Under the pieces are notes generated by a model. It did not search any database, was not told the DNA's origin, and saw nothing but the letters and a program-made list of their open reading frames with translations. From positions 1 through 26,395 of the forward strand of contig DASVSC010000004.1 in the NCBI GenBank assembly GCA_036388295.1: 26,395 bases of DNA, in the 5' to 3' direction. Both the position numbers and the translations under genes were made by a program. Below are positions 7,179 through 15,293 of the stretch, one piece after another. Each line of letters starts with the position of its first letter. Position 1 is the first letter of the stretch. Origin of the DNA: RYN-431 sp036388295. GTDB lineage: Bacteria > Planctomycetota > Phycisphaerae > Tepidisphaerales > Tepidisphaeraceae.

Positions 7179-8411
7179 TTGTCACAGGATTTTCTGTCCC
7201 ACACGCTCGGCAACGGCATGAAGCTGGTGGCCGAGAAGATGCCCGGCGTGCGGTCGGCGGCGATGAGCCTGCTCACCCCCGCCGGCGCCAGCACCGATCC
7301 GGTCGACGGGCTGGGCACCGCGAATGTGCTATCGGAACTCGTTCTGCGCGGCGCCGGCGAACGTGACAGCCGCCAGCTCACCGACCACCTGGACCGGCTC
7401 GGCCTGCAGCGGTCGGGCTCGGCGTCGGTGCTGCACACCCGCTTCGGGGCTTCGGCGATGGCGGCGAACGTGATGGCGGGCCTGGACGTTTACGCCGACA
7501 TTCTCCGCCGCGCCCGCCTGCCGGAAGACGGCTTCGCCCCGGCGATCGATCTGACGCTGCAGGGCCTGGACGGCATCGACGACGACCCGCGGCAGAAGCT
7601 GTCGATCAAGCTCCGCGAATGCCATTGGCCCTGGCCGCTCGGCCGCAACACGCTGGGGGACCCGGCGCACGTCGAAAAACTGACGCTCGACGACCTGCGC
7701 ACCGCTTACCGGACCCGCTACCGGCCGGAACAGACGATCCTGGCCGTCGCCGGCGACGTCGATTTCGGCTTCCTGAAAGACAAGGCCGAATCCCTGTTCG
7801 GCGACTGGACCGCCGCCCCCGCCGCCCCCGTGCCCGCCCGCGACACGCGCAAGCGCCTGCACTTCGAAGAGCAAAAAAGCGAGCAGACGCACATCGGCCT
7901 GGCGTACGACGCGATCGACGAGACGCACGCGGACTATTACGCGGTGCGGCTGGCGACCGAAGTCCTCTCCGGCGGCATGAGCGGCCGACTCTTTACCGAA
8001 ATCCGTGAGAAAAAGGCCCTCGTCTACTCCGTCAACGCCGGCTACAGCAGCTTACCCGGCCGCGGGGCCATCATGGGCTACGCCGGCACGAGCAATGAGC
8101 GGGCCCAGCAGACGCTCGACGCGTTCCTGGTCGAGCTCCACCGCCTGAGCGACGGCATTACCGACCAGGAACTCAAGCGGGCCAAGACCGGGCTGAAAAG
8201 CAGCACGATCATGAGCGGCGAAAGCACCGGGTCGCGCTCGGGGGCCATCGCCCACGATTGCTTCGTCCGCGGGCGGCTGCGGACGATGGACGAGATCATC
8301 GCGGCGATCGACGCGGTGACCGTCGATCGCGTGAACGATTACCTGGCCGCGAATCGGCCGAAGGATTTCACGATCGTGATCGTGGGGCCGAAGGAGCTGA
8401 ACCTGCCATGA
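7179..8411 (+). CDS. M16-family peptidase-like protein, non-catalytic (R/Y-carrying) subunit
   Basis: 410 residues from TTG 7179, exactly the length of the second M16 protein at 9661. The LGNGMKLVAEKMPG start and the two-lobed M16 pattern are clear. The zinc motif HxxEH is lost: the aligned residues are Asn49, Ser52 and Glu53 in the stretch NVLSELVLRG. The C-terminal lobe keeps RLFTEIREKKALVYSV, with Arg276 and Tyr283 seven apart, as in the R/Y pair that binds substrate in M16 enzymes. Such proteins usually pair with a catalytic M16 subunit (mitochondrial processing peptidase and bacterial two-subunit M16B enzymes are precedents). It overlaps the GDSL gene by ATGA and shares an operon with the catalytic subunit. 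A possible promoter is TTGCAC (7131) with a weak TACCGT at 7154. Confidence 0.85.
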   Translation: MSQDFLSHTLGNGMKLVAEKMPGVRSAAMSLLTPAGASTDPVDGLGTANVLSELVLRGAGERDSRQLTDHLDRLGLQRSGSASVLHTRFGASAMAANVMAGLDVYADILRRARLPEDGFAPAIDLTLQGLDGIDDDPRQKLSIKLRECHWPWPLGRNTLGDPAHVEKLTLDDLRTAYRTRYRPEQTILAVAGDVDFGFLKDKAESLFGDWTAAPAAPVPARDTRKRLHFEEQKSEQTHIGLAYDAIDETHADYYAVRLATEVLSGGMSGRLFTEIREKKALVYSVNAGYSSLPGRGAIMGYAGTSNERAQQTLDAFLVELHRLSDGITDQELKRAKTGLKSSTIMSGESTGSRSGAIAHDCFVRGRLRTMDEIIAAIDAVTVDRVNDYLAANRPKDFTIVIVGPKELNLP

Positions 8412-9658
8412 AGTCGAACCGCCTGCGGGCCGCCGTTTGTTCCGTCGTCGCCGTCGCCCTGACGGCGTGCGCGAATGCTGGGGGTTTGAAAGACGGCGAC
8501 GTCGTGGCGATCGTCGGCGATTCCATCACCGAAGGCCGCCAATACAGTGCATTCGTCGAGGACTACCTGCTGATGTGCCAACCCGCGAAGGTGCGGGCCA
8601 TGCAGTTCGGCTGGAGCGGCGAGACCGTCAACGGCCTGAACGCGCGGGTCGCCGAGGTGCTGAACCTGAAGCCGACGGTCGTCACGCTCTGCTACGGCAT
8701 GAACGACGGCCGGTACGTGCCGGTGACGGACGAGATCAAGGGCGCTTACCGCGCCGGGCTGCTCAAGGCCGTGCAGACCTTGCAGCAGGCGGGGGCGGCG
8801 GTGGTGGTCGGTTCGCCGGGTTGCGTGGATACCGACTTCTTCGCCCGCCCCACCGCCACGCCGGACCAGTACAACAACACGCTGAGCGCGCTCAAGGACG
8901 AATCCGCCGGCGTCGCCCGGCAGACCGGTTCCACTTTCGCCGACGTCTTTACGCCCATGCACAACGCCATGGCCCCCGCGAAGCAGCGGTACGGCCGCGA
9001 CTATTCCATCGCCGGCGGCGACGGCTTTCACCCGCGGGCCAATGGCGGCCTGGTGATGGCGTACGCGTTCCTGAAAGGCCTCGGCTTCGACGGCAACGTC
9101 GGCACGCTCTACATCGACCTCGCCGAGCGCAGCGCAAAAACCTTCGGCAATCACCGCTTCGTCAAGGCCGAGGCCAACGCGTACACGTTCGAAAGCAGCG
9201 CGTACCCGTTCTGCTTCACCGGCGACCCCAAAGACACCGGCGCTACCACCGGCCTGCTGGATTTCGTCCCGTTCAACGCCGACCTGAATCGCTTCACCCT
9301 GACCGCCACCGGCCCCGCACCGAAGTATCGCGTGACGTGGGGAAAGGCCTCCAAGGACTTCACCGCCGAGCAACTGAAGGCCGGCGTGAACCTGGCGGCG
9401 GAGTTTCTGGACAACCCGTTCGTCGCGCCGTTCATGGCCGTTCATGCGAAGGTCATGCAAAAGCAAGTGGACGAAGTGTTGCTGCTCAAGCAGTTGTTGC
9501 ACAGCTTGAACGCTTCACGTGACTTCATGCCCGATCACGGCGATGAGTTGAACGCCGTCGTCCGCGCGATTCCTGCCGCGCACACGAAGCTGGCCGACGG
9601 CGTCGCCCGGAGCGTTGTGCCCGTCACCCACACCCTTACCCTCGAACCGATTCACTGA
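8408..9658 (+). CDS. secreted GDSL/SGNH-family hydrolase, probable lipoprotein
   Basis: 416 residues from ATG 8408, which overlaps the previous stop codon. The N-terminus is hydrophobic and ends in LTAC (Cys21), a possible lipobox; ordinary signal peptidase cleavage nearby is also possible. SGNH blocks: IVGDSITEG with nucleophile Ser39, WSGETVNGL with Gly71, YGMND with Asn99, and DGFHP with Asp205 and His208 completing the triad. After about residue 225 there is an extra C-terminal region without a recognised domain. SGNH enzymes hydrolyse esters or acetyl groups of lipids or polysaccharides; the substrate here is unknown. Its position between two M16 subunits, with gaps of -4 and +2 bases, implies co-expression with the peptidase. 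Confidence 0.87.
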   Translation: MKSNRLRAAVCSVVAVALTACANAGGLKDGDVVAIVGDSITEGRQYSAFVEDYLLMCQPAKVRAMQFGWSGETVNGLNARVAEVLNLKPTVVTLCYGMNDGRYVPVTDEIKGAYRAGLLKAVQTLQQAGAAVVVGSPGCVDTDFFARPTATPDQYNNTLSALKDESAGVARQTGSTFADVFTPMHNAMAPAKQRYGRDYSIAGGDGFHPRANGGLVMAYAFLKGLGFDGNVGTLYIDLAERSAKTFGNHRFVKAEANAYTFESSAYPFCFTGDPKDTGATTGLLDFVPFNADLNRFTLTATGPAPKYRVTWGKASKDFTAEQLKAGVNLAAEFLDNPFVAPFMAVHAKVMQKQVDEVLLLKQLLHSLNASRDFMPDHGDELNAVVRAIPAAHTKLADGVARSVVPVTHTLTLEPIH

Positions 9659-9660
9659 AC

Positions 9661-10893
9661 ATGGCCCTGAAGTACCAAACCACCACGCTCGCTAATGGCC
9701 TGACCGTGTCGGCCGAAATCAATCCGAACGCGCATTCGTTCGCCGCGGGCTTCTTCGTCAAGACCGGCTCGTGCGACGAGACGCCTGCCATCAACGGCGT
9801 CTCGCACTTCCTCGAACACATGATGTTCAAAGGGAGCGACAAGTACGGCTGGGAGGACGTCAACCGCATCTTCGACGAGATCGGCGCCCGCTATAACGCG
9901 TTCACCAGCCAGGAAACGACGGCCTATTACGCGAACGTGATCCCGGAGTTCACGGAGCGCGCGATCGAGCACTTGTCGCACCTGCTCCGCCCCGCCATCC
10001 GGCAGGCCGACTTCGATACGGAAAAGAACGTGATCACGGAAGAGATCGCGATGTACCTCGACGACCCGGGCCATGTGGTCTACGAAAAGCTGATGGAACT
10101 GCACTTCGGTAATCACCCGCTCGGCATGAGCATTCTCGGGCCGGCCGACACGATTCGCGCGCTGAAGCGCGAACAGATGGTGCAGTATTTCCAGGACCGT
10201 TACGGCCCGGGCAACACCATCCTGGCCTGCACGGGTTCGATGGATTTCGACCGCATCGTGAAACTGGCCGAGAAATACTGCGGCGCGTGGGAACCAAAGT
10301 CGGCCGAGCGGAAGATCGTGCAGCCGACGCTGACGTCGTCACGCCACGACCTGACCGACGCGAAGCTGAACCGCCATTACACGATGACGCTGATGCCCGG
10401 CCCCAGCGCGCAGGACGACCGCCGCTTCGCCGCCCGCGTGCTGGCCGACGTGCTCGGCGACAGCGAGGGCTCGCGCCTGTACTGGGCCCTGGTCGACCCG
10501 GCCATCGCCGAAGAGGCCGATTTCGGCTTCTACCCCCACGACGGCTGCGGCAGCTTCTACCTGTCGCTCGTCACCGACCCGGATAAGAGCCAAAAAGCGC
10601 TCGATATTGCGCTGGCCGAATTGAAGCGGGCGCGGAACGACCTGAACGAAGCCGAGGTGGAACGGGCCCGCAACAAGATCGCCAGCAGCCTGGTCCTCGG
10701 CGGTGAAAGCCCGCTGGGCCGGATGCGCGCGATCGGCAACCAGTGGGTCTACACCGGTACCTACCGCTCGCTCGACGAAGACATGGCGACACTGCTGGCG
10801 GTCACGCCGCAGTCGCTGAAGCAGCTTTTGGACGAGTACCCGTTCGAGCCAATGACGGTGGTCACGCTCGGCCCAGGCGAGAAGTCCGCATGA
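9661..10893 (+). CDS. M16-family zinc metallopeptidase, catalytic subunit
   Basis: 410 residues, starting two bases after the GDSL stop. It has the M16 zinc motif HFLEH (His49, Glu52, His53) in GVSHFLEHMMFKG, the third ligand among Glu127/Glu128 in KNVITEEIAMYLDD, and the downstream FTSQETTAYYANV strand. No export signal is obvious, so it may act in the cytoplasm or leave by an unrecognised route. In the C-terminal lobe, the stretch after SRLYW aligns with the partner's R/Y pair but has Val and Glu instead, so this protein appears to lack the pair that the first M16 protein keeps. The simplest reading is an obligate heterodimer that digests peptides or processes precursor proteins. Confidence 0.92.
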   Translation: MALKYQTTTLANGLTVSAEINPNAHSFAAGFFVKTGSCDETPAINGVSHFLEHMMFKGSDKYGWEDVNRIFDEIGARYNAFTSQETTAYYANVIPEFTERAIEHLSHLLRPAIRQADFDTEKNVITEEIAMYLDDPGHVVYEKLMELHFGNHPLGMSILGPADTIRALKREQMVQYFQDRYGPGNTILACTGSMDFDRIVKLAEKYCGAWEPKSAERKIVQPTLTSSRHDLTDAKLNRHYTMTLMPGPSAQDDRRFAARVLADVLGDSEGSRLYWALVDPAIAEEADFGFYPHDGCGSFYLSLVTDPDKSQKALDIALAELKRARNDLNEAEVERARNKIASSLVLGGESPLGRMRAIGNQWVYTGTYRSLDEDMATLLAVTPQSLKQLLDEYPFEPMTVVTLGPGEKSA

Positions 10894-10899
10894 CCTCTG

Positions 10900-11140
10900 G
10901 TTCCCTCTCCCGTGTACTCACGGGAGAGGGTTAGGGTGAGGGCCGAACGTCGAGTGACGCTCAAAAGCGAAGCGGATTCACCACGGAGACACGGGGGCAC
11001 AGAGAAGAAAGAACAAGAAAGTGGTTCTTCTTTTTCTTCTCCGTACCTCCGTGTCTCCGTGGTGAAATCTTTTGGGCCAGTCTACCCTATTGACGCTCGG
11101 CCCTCACCCTACCCTCTCCCGGCGTACCGGGAGAGGGAAC
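10900..11140 (+). repeat. nested palindromic repeat element filling a convergent intergenic gap
   Basis: The outer arms are 10900-10957 and 11091-11140. Each is itself a hairpin of CCCTCTCCCG and CGGGAGAGGG type with a GGGTGAGGGCCGA tail, and the two arms are inverted copies of each other. Inside, 10978-11010 and 11035-11067 form a second inverted pair (CACCACGGAGACACGG against CCGTGTCTCCGTGGTG), with a purine/pyrimidine-rich AGAAGAAAG / TTCTTCTTTTT core. The element starts seven bases after the M16 stop and ends directly at the stop codon of the ATPase gene. It probably also works as a two-way terminator. Repeats of the CACCACGGAGACACGG kind are common in environmental genomes; that statement is from general familiarity, not a search. 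Confidence 0.8.
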
Positions 11141-14100
11141 TCATGTGAGTTTCTCGGCAATTTTGGCCGTCCACTCCCGCTTCGGCAAACCGTACGGGCG
11201 GAACTTTTCCATCACGCCTTGCTCTTCGCTGTAGGCCAACGCGCGGAAGAATCCCAGCTTGTTCGCCGCCGGTGAATCGATCAGGTTGCTGCTGTCGTTC
11301 GCGCTCATCTGGAACAGCACACGGCTGTCGAACTCTCGCATCAGCCCGCGCTCGAACGTGCGCTCGATCGACGCCAGCGTGTCGCACCAGACGATGACGT
11401 GGATGCCGTAGTTCGGGCCTTCTCGGATCAAATCGACGAGCTGCTTCGACGGCGAGGCCTTCTTCGGCTCGTCGCTCATGCTGAAGCTGAAGCCGTCGTC
11501 GTCGCCTTTGCGCAGCGCCCGGTAGCGCTGCAGTCCGTTGATGAGGACGAACGTGGCCGGGTGGTCGGCATTCGCGTCCGCCTGCCGACTGGCCAGTTCA
11601 TCGGCCAGGCGACCGATGGCGCCGTCGGCGTCGCGGTAGTCGACGCTTGTAGTCTTGTGCGGCAGCGGCGACAAGCCGTCCGCCAGCAGGCCGGCCAGGT
11701 GCGAGTCGCTCGGCGTCCCGTCGAACAGCACGAACTCCGCGCGGTCCGGCGGCAGCTGCGTGGCCAGCGAGATCGCGCTGGCTACGAGCGTGCCGAGCGC
11801 CTGCTCGTCCGCCTGCCCGATGATCAGCAGGTTCGCCCCGCTCTGGCGACGCAGCGGCACGCCGGTCGGGTCTTTGATGGCCACCGGGTCGCCGATCCAG
11901 GCGATCGGCGGATTCGCCGGCGTCTTCGATTCGACCGCGGCCAGCAGGCGCGGGTTCAGCGTCAGGTCCGCCGGCGCGTTGCCCTCGAACACCAGTGGCC
12001 GCACGACGGGCCGTTTAGTGCCTTCCTTTTCAAGCTTATCATTGATCGCCTGCAGGTACTTTTCTCGCCGTTCGTCGCTCAGCCAGGCGACCTGGAACGG
12101 GCTGTTGTTCTCGACCGCGCCGCCGGCGTCGTTGTAGATCGCTTCGCCGGGCCGGCTGAGCAGGCGGGCGGCGGAATTGCTGTCACCGAGGATCAGCTGG
12201 CTGTCGGCTTCGCTCGTTTGCAGCGCGATGCGAATGCCCATCTGGCCGATCGTCGTGCGCGCCAGGCCGCCGCTGCCGCCGATGGTTTGGCTGCCCAAGA
12301 ACACGTGCACGCCGAACGCACGGCCCTGCCGCACGAGGCGGTCCAGCAGCAGCTGCGCTTCCTGCGAAAGCTTGTCGTCTTCGGTGAAGAACTCCTGGAA
12401 CTCGTCGATTATCAGCATCACGCGCGGCAACACCTGCCCCCCGCCGCCGCGACGGTAGGCGGCCAGATCCTGCACGCCGGCGCGGCGGAACAGGTCGCCG
12501 CGGCGGCCGAGTTCGGCGTCGATGCGCTGCAGCACGCTCAGGCCGAACTCACGGTCACTTTCGACCGCGATCGCCCGCGCGTGCGGCAGGCCGTAGTCGG
12601 CGTAGGTCTTGAACTCCACGCCCTTCTTGAAGTCGATCAGGTAGAACTCGACTTCGTCCGGCGAATACCACATCGCCAAATTCGTCACCATCGCGTGCAG
12701 CAGCGTCGACTTGCCCGAGCCCGTTTTGCCGGCCACCAGCGAATGCTGCGCGACGCCCTTGCCGCAACGGAAATACTGAAGCCGCGTCGCGCCCATGCGG
12801 CCGATGGGGACGGCTAACTCGCTGGCGGCGCTTTGGGTCCAGAAATCCTTCGGCTGCGGCGCGATCGTCTCGAAATTCACTTCCACGTGCGCGGCGGCCT
12901 TGGCGGCTTTACCGACACGGTGGGCGATTTTGGTCAGTGAATCCTCGTCCGGCGGCGGGTCCAGCGTCAGCGGGAACTGGCCGAACACTTCGTCTTTCCA
13001 CGTGAACTTTCCGCCCTTGCGCTCGATGACCGTGCTGGCCGATTCCAAGTCTTCGATCATCAACTCCGCTGGCAGCGGCTGGCGGACGTCGCGGAGGATC
13101 AGGGTGTAAACGCCGCAGCGCGCGCCGCTGCGCGCAATCGACAGCAGCCGCCGCCACGACTCGCCCTCGAAGCCGCTCGGGAAATCGGCCACCACCAGAA
13201 TGCGGTACGGCTCGGCCAGTTCGCCGGCCTGGGCGTTGTATTCGTCGATCGTACTGAACTCATTGCGCAGGTATTTCTGGATCACCGTTTCCATGTGCTC
13301 GGTGAGGTCCGTCAGGCGCTGGTCGATCTGCTCGGGCGTGGTCCAGATGCGGCTGTTCACCAGCTGCTCGTCGTGGTCGGCCAGGTGCATGAAGCCGGCG
13401 AAGCTCTGGCCGAGGCCGACGGCGTCGATGATGGTGAAGCGGGCGCGGCCGGCGGGCAGCTGCGTCAGGAGCCGTGTCATCGCCATCTGCAACGCGCCCA
13501 GCGCGGCCTCGCGGCCGTCGGGGTCGGTCTCAATGAGCAGCGACCCCTGGCTCGGGAACGCCAGCAGCGCCGGACCGTTGAAGCGATCGGGCAGCGCCAG
13601 TTCGCCGTCGCCGTCACGCGGGATGCCGCGGCTGATGCGTTCGAGATCGATGGCGAGCGTACCAAGCGCGATCGTTGCCGGGAACTGCTGCGGCGGCTGC
13701 CAGTTGCGTTCGAACGTGCGCCAGTCCTGGCCGGCGACGGGGCTCGCGTCGTCCTGCCCGATCGGCGCTTGAATGTCGGCCAAACCTTCGCGCCAGCGGC
13801 GCTGCAGGTCCGCGCGGCGTTCGCGGTAGCGGGCGTCGACTTCGGTCGTATCGGCCTTGAAGCGCTCGTTCAGACGCCCTCGCTCGGCCTCGGCGCGGGC
13901 GATGGCGTCCGTCAGGTGCGTGCTGAGGCGGCGCGACAATTCCTCGCGGTGCCGGGCCGCCCGGGCGTTCAGGTCGGCCATCGCGTGCTGCAGTTCGGCG
14001 TCGGCGGTTCTGATCGCGTTATCGCGGATTTGAACGGCCTTCTGCTGCACCGGGGCGAGCCGCTGTCGCATGGCGTCGACGTCGGCGTTGCGGTGCGCGG

Positions 14101-15058
14101 TGGCCTCACGAACGGCTTCGTCGCGCTGCGCCTTCGCCTGGCGGCCGAGCGTGGCGAGCAGGCGGCGGCTTTCGGCGATCGACTCGCGCAGCGGCGCGTA
14201 CGTCTTTTTGATCCTGGTCGTAATGAGGACCTTCAGGACGATGCCGACGATCAACAGGCCGACGAACGTGCCGCCGACGGCGTAGGCGAGCGTCTGCCAG
14301 TCGGGCGGCGCGGTCAGGCCGACGCGCGACTGAACGAGGCCTGCAACGGCGGCACAGATCAGCACGGCGATCAGGAACGGCCAAACGCCCGTGAACAGCC
14401 GGGCGATGCCGAGGCGGCGCAGCGCCTGCAAGTGTTTGTCGGCCGACAGGCGGGCGTCGGTATACATCGCCTCGTCGGCCGGCTCGGCGGTCGGCGGGCG
14501 CTCTTCGACGGGTTCGGGCTGTTGGCCGTACCGTTGGACGAGACTGGCCGCCTCGGATTCGATGCCACCCAGGCCGTCGGCTTGGTCGGCGTGGCGTTCG
14601 AGTTCGGCGCGGTATTCGCCGTTGGCTTTCAATTCCGCGGCTTCCAGCACGCTGTCGGCCAGCCAGGTGGCGTGGTCGAACTTCTTTTTGACGTCGCCCT
14701 TGGTGGCCTCGAAGGCGGCATTGGCGACCGTCCGGCGGTGGGCGGCCTGCTCGCTGAGACGCCGGCTCTCCTGCCCGTACTCCAGTTCCACGCGCGTGGA
14801 CGCTTCGGCGGTCTGCGTGTCGGCCTGCTTCTTGAGCGTTTCCAGCCGGTGGTCGGCCGACAGGATAGACGACTCCAGCTTCGCGCGGCTGTCGATCAGC
14901 ATTTGCCGATGCTTGGCCTCCAGTTCGGCCTCACTGGCGGAGCATTCGCGCGACAGCTGCAGCAGGTCGGCAAGGGCGGTGCGCTGCGTGTCGCGCACGG
15001 TCGGTGTGGCACCGGTCGGCTCATCGGCCAGTGGTGCAATGGAATCGGTTTGCGTCAT
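11141..15058 (-). CDS. membrane-anchored FtsK/SpoIIIE-type (EssC-like) ATPase of a type VII-like secretion system
   Basis: 1305 residues. Residues 25-175 are charged coiled coil; two transmembrane helices lie at about 221-242 and 257-280; a second coiled-coil block spans about 285-425. Three ATPase-fold modules follow. The first (about 455-700) lacks a P-loop. The second (about 740-1000) has Walker A GKTGSGKST (777-785) and Walker B MLIIDEF (Asp885, Glu886). The third (about 1050-1300) has GQADEQALGT where a P-loop would be. This tandem three-module layout behind paired membrane helices is that of EssC/EccC, the motor of type VII secretion, rather than of chromosomal FtsK, which has one motor and a gamma domain. 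The FHA domains of EssC are absent. It is the last gene of an operon with WXG100-type proteins, 19 bases after the 71-residue gene. Confidence 0.88.
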   Translation of the reverse strand: MTQTDSIAPLADEPTGATPTVRDTQRTALADLLQLSRECSASEAELEAKHRQMLIDSRAKLESSILSADHRLETLKKQADTQTAEASTRVELEYGQESRRLSEQAAHRRTVANAAFEATKGDVKKKFDHATWLADSVLEAAELKANGEYRAELERHADQADGLGGIESEAASLVQRYGQQPEPVEERPPTAEPADEAMYTDARLSADKHLQALRRLGIARLFTGVWPFLIAVLICAAVAGLVQSRVGLTAPPDWQTLAYAVGGTFVGLLIVGIVLKVLITTRIKKTYAPLRESIAESRRLLATLGRQAKAQRDEAVREATAHRNADVDAMRQRLAPVQQKAVQIRDNAIRTADAELQHAMADLNARAARHREELSRRLSTHLTDAIARAEAERGRLNERFKADTTEVDARYRERRADLQRRWREGLADIQAPIGQDDASPVAGQDWRTFERNWQPPQQFPATIALGTLAIDLERISRGIPRDGDGELALPDRFNGPALLAFPSQGSLLIETDPDGREAALGALQMAMTRLLTQLPAGRARFTIIDAVGLGQSFAGFMHLADHDEQLVNSRIWTTPEQIDQRLTDLTEHMETVIQKYLRNEFSTIDEYNAQAGELAEPYRILVVADFPSGFEGESWRRLLSIARSGARCGVYTLILRDVRQPLPAELMIEDLESASTVIERKGGKFTWKDEVFGQFPLTLDPPPDEDSLTKIAHRVGKAAKAAAHVEVNFETIAPQPKDFWTQSAASELAVPIGRMGATRLQYFRCGKGVAQHSLVAGKTGSGKSTLLHAMVTNLAMWYSPDEVEFYLIDFKKGVEFKTYADYGLPHARAIAVESDREFGLSVLQRIDAELGRRGDLFRRAGVQDLAAYRRGGGGQVLPRVMLIIDEFQEFFTEDDKLSQEAQLLLDRLVRQGRAFGVHVFLGSQTIGGSGGLARTTIGQMGIRIALQTSEADSQLILGDSNSAARLLSRPGEAIYNDAGGAVENNSPFQVAWLSDERREKYLQAINDKLEKEGTKRPVVRPLVFEGNAPADLTLNPRLLAAVESKTPANPPIAWIGDPVAIKDPTGVPLRRQSGANLLIIGQADEQALGTLVASAISLATQLPPDRAEFVLFDGTPSDSHLAGLLADGLSPLPHKTTSVDYRDADGAIGRLADELASRQADANADHPATFVLINGLQRYRALRKGDDDGFSFSMSDEPKKASPSKQLVDLIREGPNYGIHVIVWCDTLASIERTFERGLMREFDSRVLFQMSANDSSNLIDSPAANKLGFFRALAYSEEQGVMEKFRPYGLPKREWTAKIAEKLT

Positions 15059-15077
15059 CTGTTCCCAATCTTAACGA

Positions 15078-15293
15078 TTACGGCTCGCAGTCGCTGCGTA
15101 CACGGCTGAGGCTCGCGGCCCCCTGGTCCATGGCGCTGATCGCCTGGCGCAGCGCCTGCTCCAGCGGTTCGAGGTACTTCTTCTCGTACGCCTCGGCCAC
15201 GCCGTCGTCCCAGTCCTGACGCGTCGTTTGCCAACGCAACATCAGGTCCTTGAACCCTTTTGCCAAGTTGCCGCGGCCTTCGTACATGCCCAT
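15078..15293 (-). CDS. 71-residue Trp-containing helical protein of the type VII-like operon
   Basis: 71 residues from ATG 15293. The start codon overlaps the stop of the upstream 215-residue gene (TAATG), indicating translational coupling. The sequence is helical and charged, with Trp21 and Trp28 and a central TRQDWDDGVAEAYEKKY stretch that resembles the turn region of WXG100-type proteins (W followed by acidic residues, then an aromatic-rich helix). It is shorter than a typical 100-residue member. I do not recognise a named family. Its position between a WXG-bearing protein and the EssC-like ATPase suggests a secreted partner, chaperone or adaptor; this is inference from context. Confidence 0.75.
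   Translation of the reverse strand: MGMYEGRGNLAKGFKDLMLRWQTTRQDWDDGVAEAYEKKYLEPLEQALRQAISAMDQGAASLSRVRSDCEP

Noticed and set aside
8339..9502. 387-codon minus-strand open frame opposite the GDSL hydrolase
   Set aside because: It is a mirror frame. The plus-strand frame has all SGNH blocks and tight operon spacing.
11399..15109. Very long plus-strand open frames (11399-12817 and 13295-15109) opposite the ATPase gene
   Set aside because: They mirror the minus-strand codons of a well-supported 1305-residue protein. Their translations are compositionally odd (Arg/Gly/Val/Gln-rich) with no motifs, which is normal for antisense frames in GC-rich DNA.
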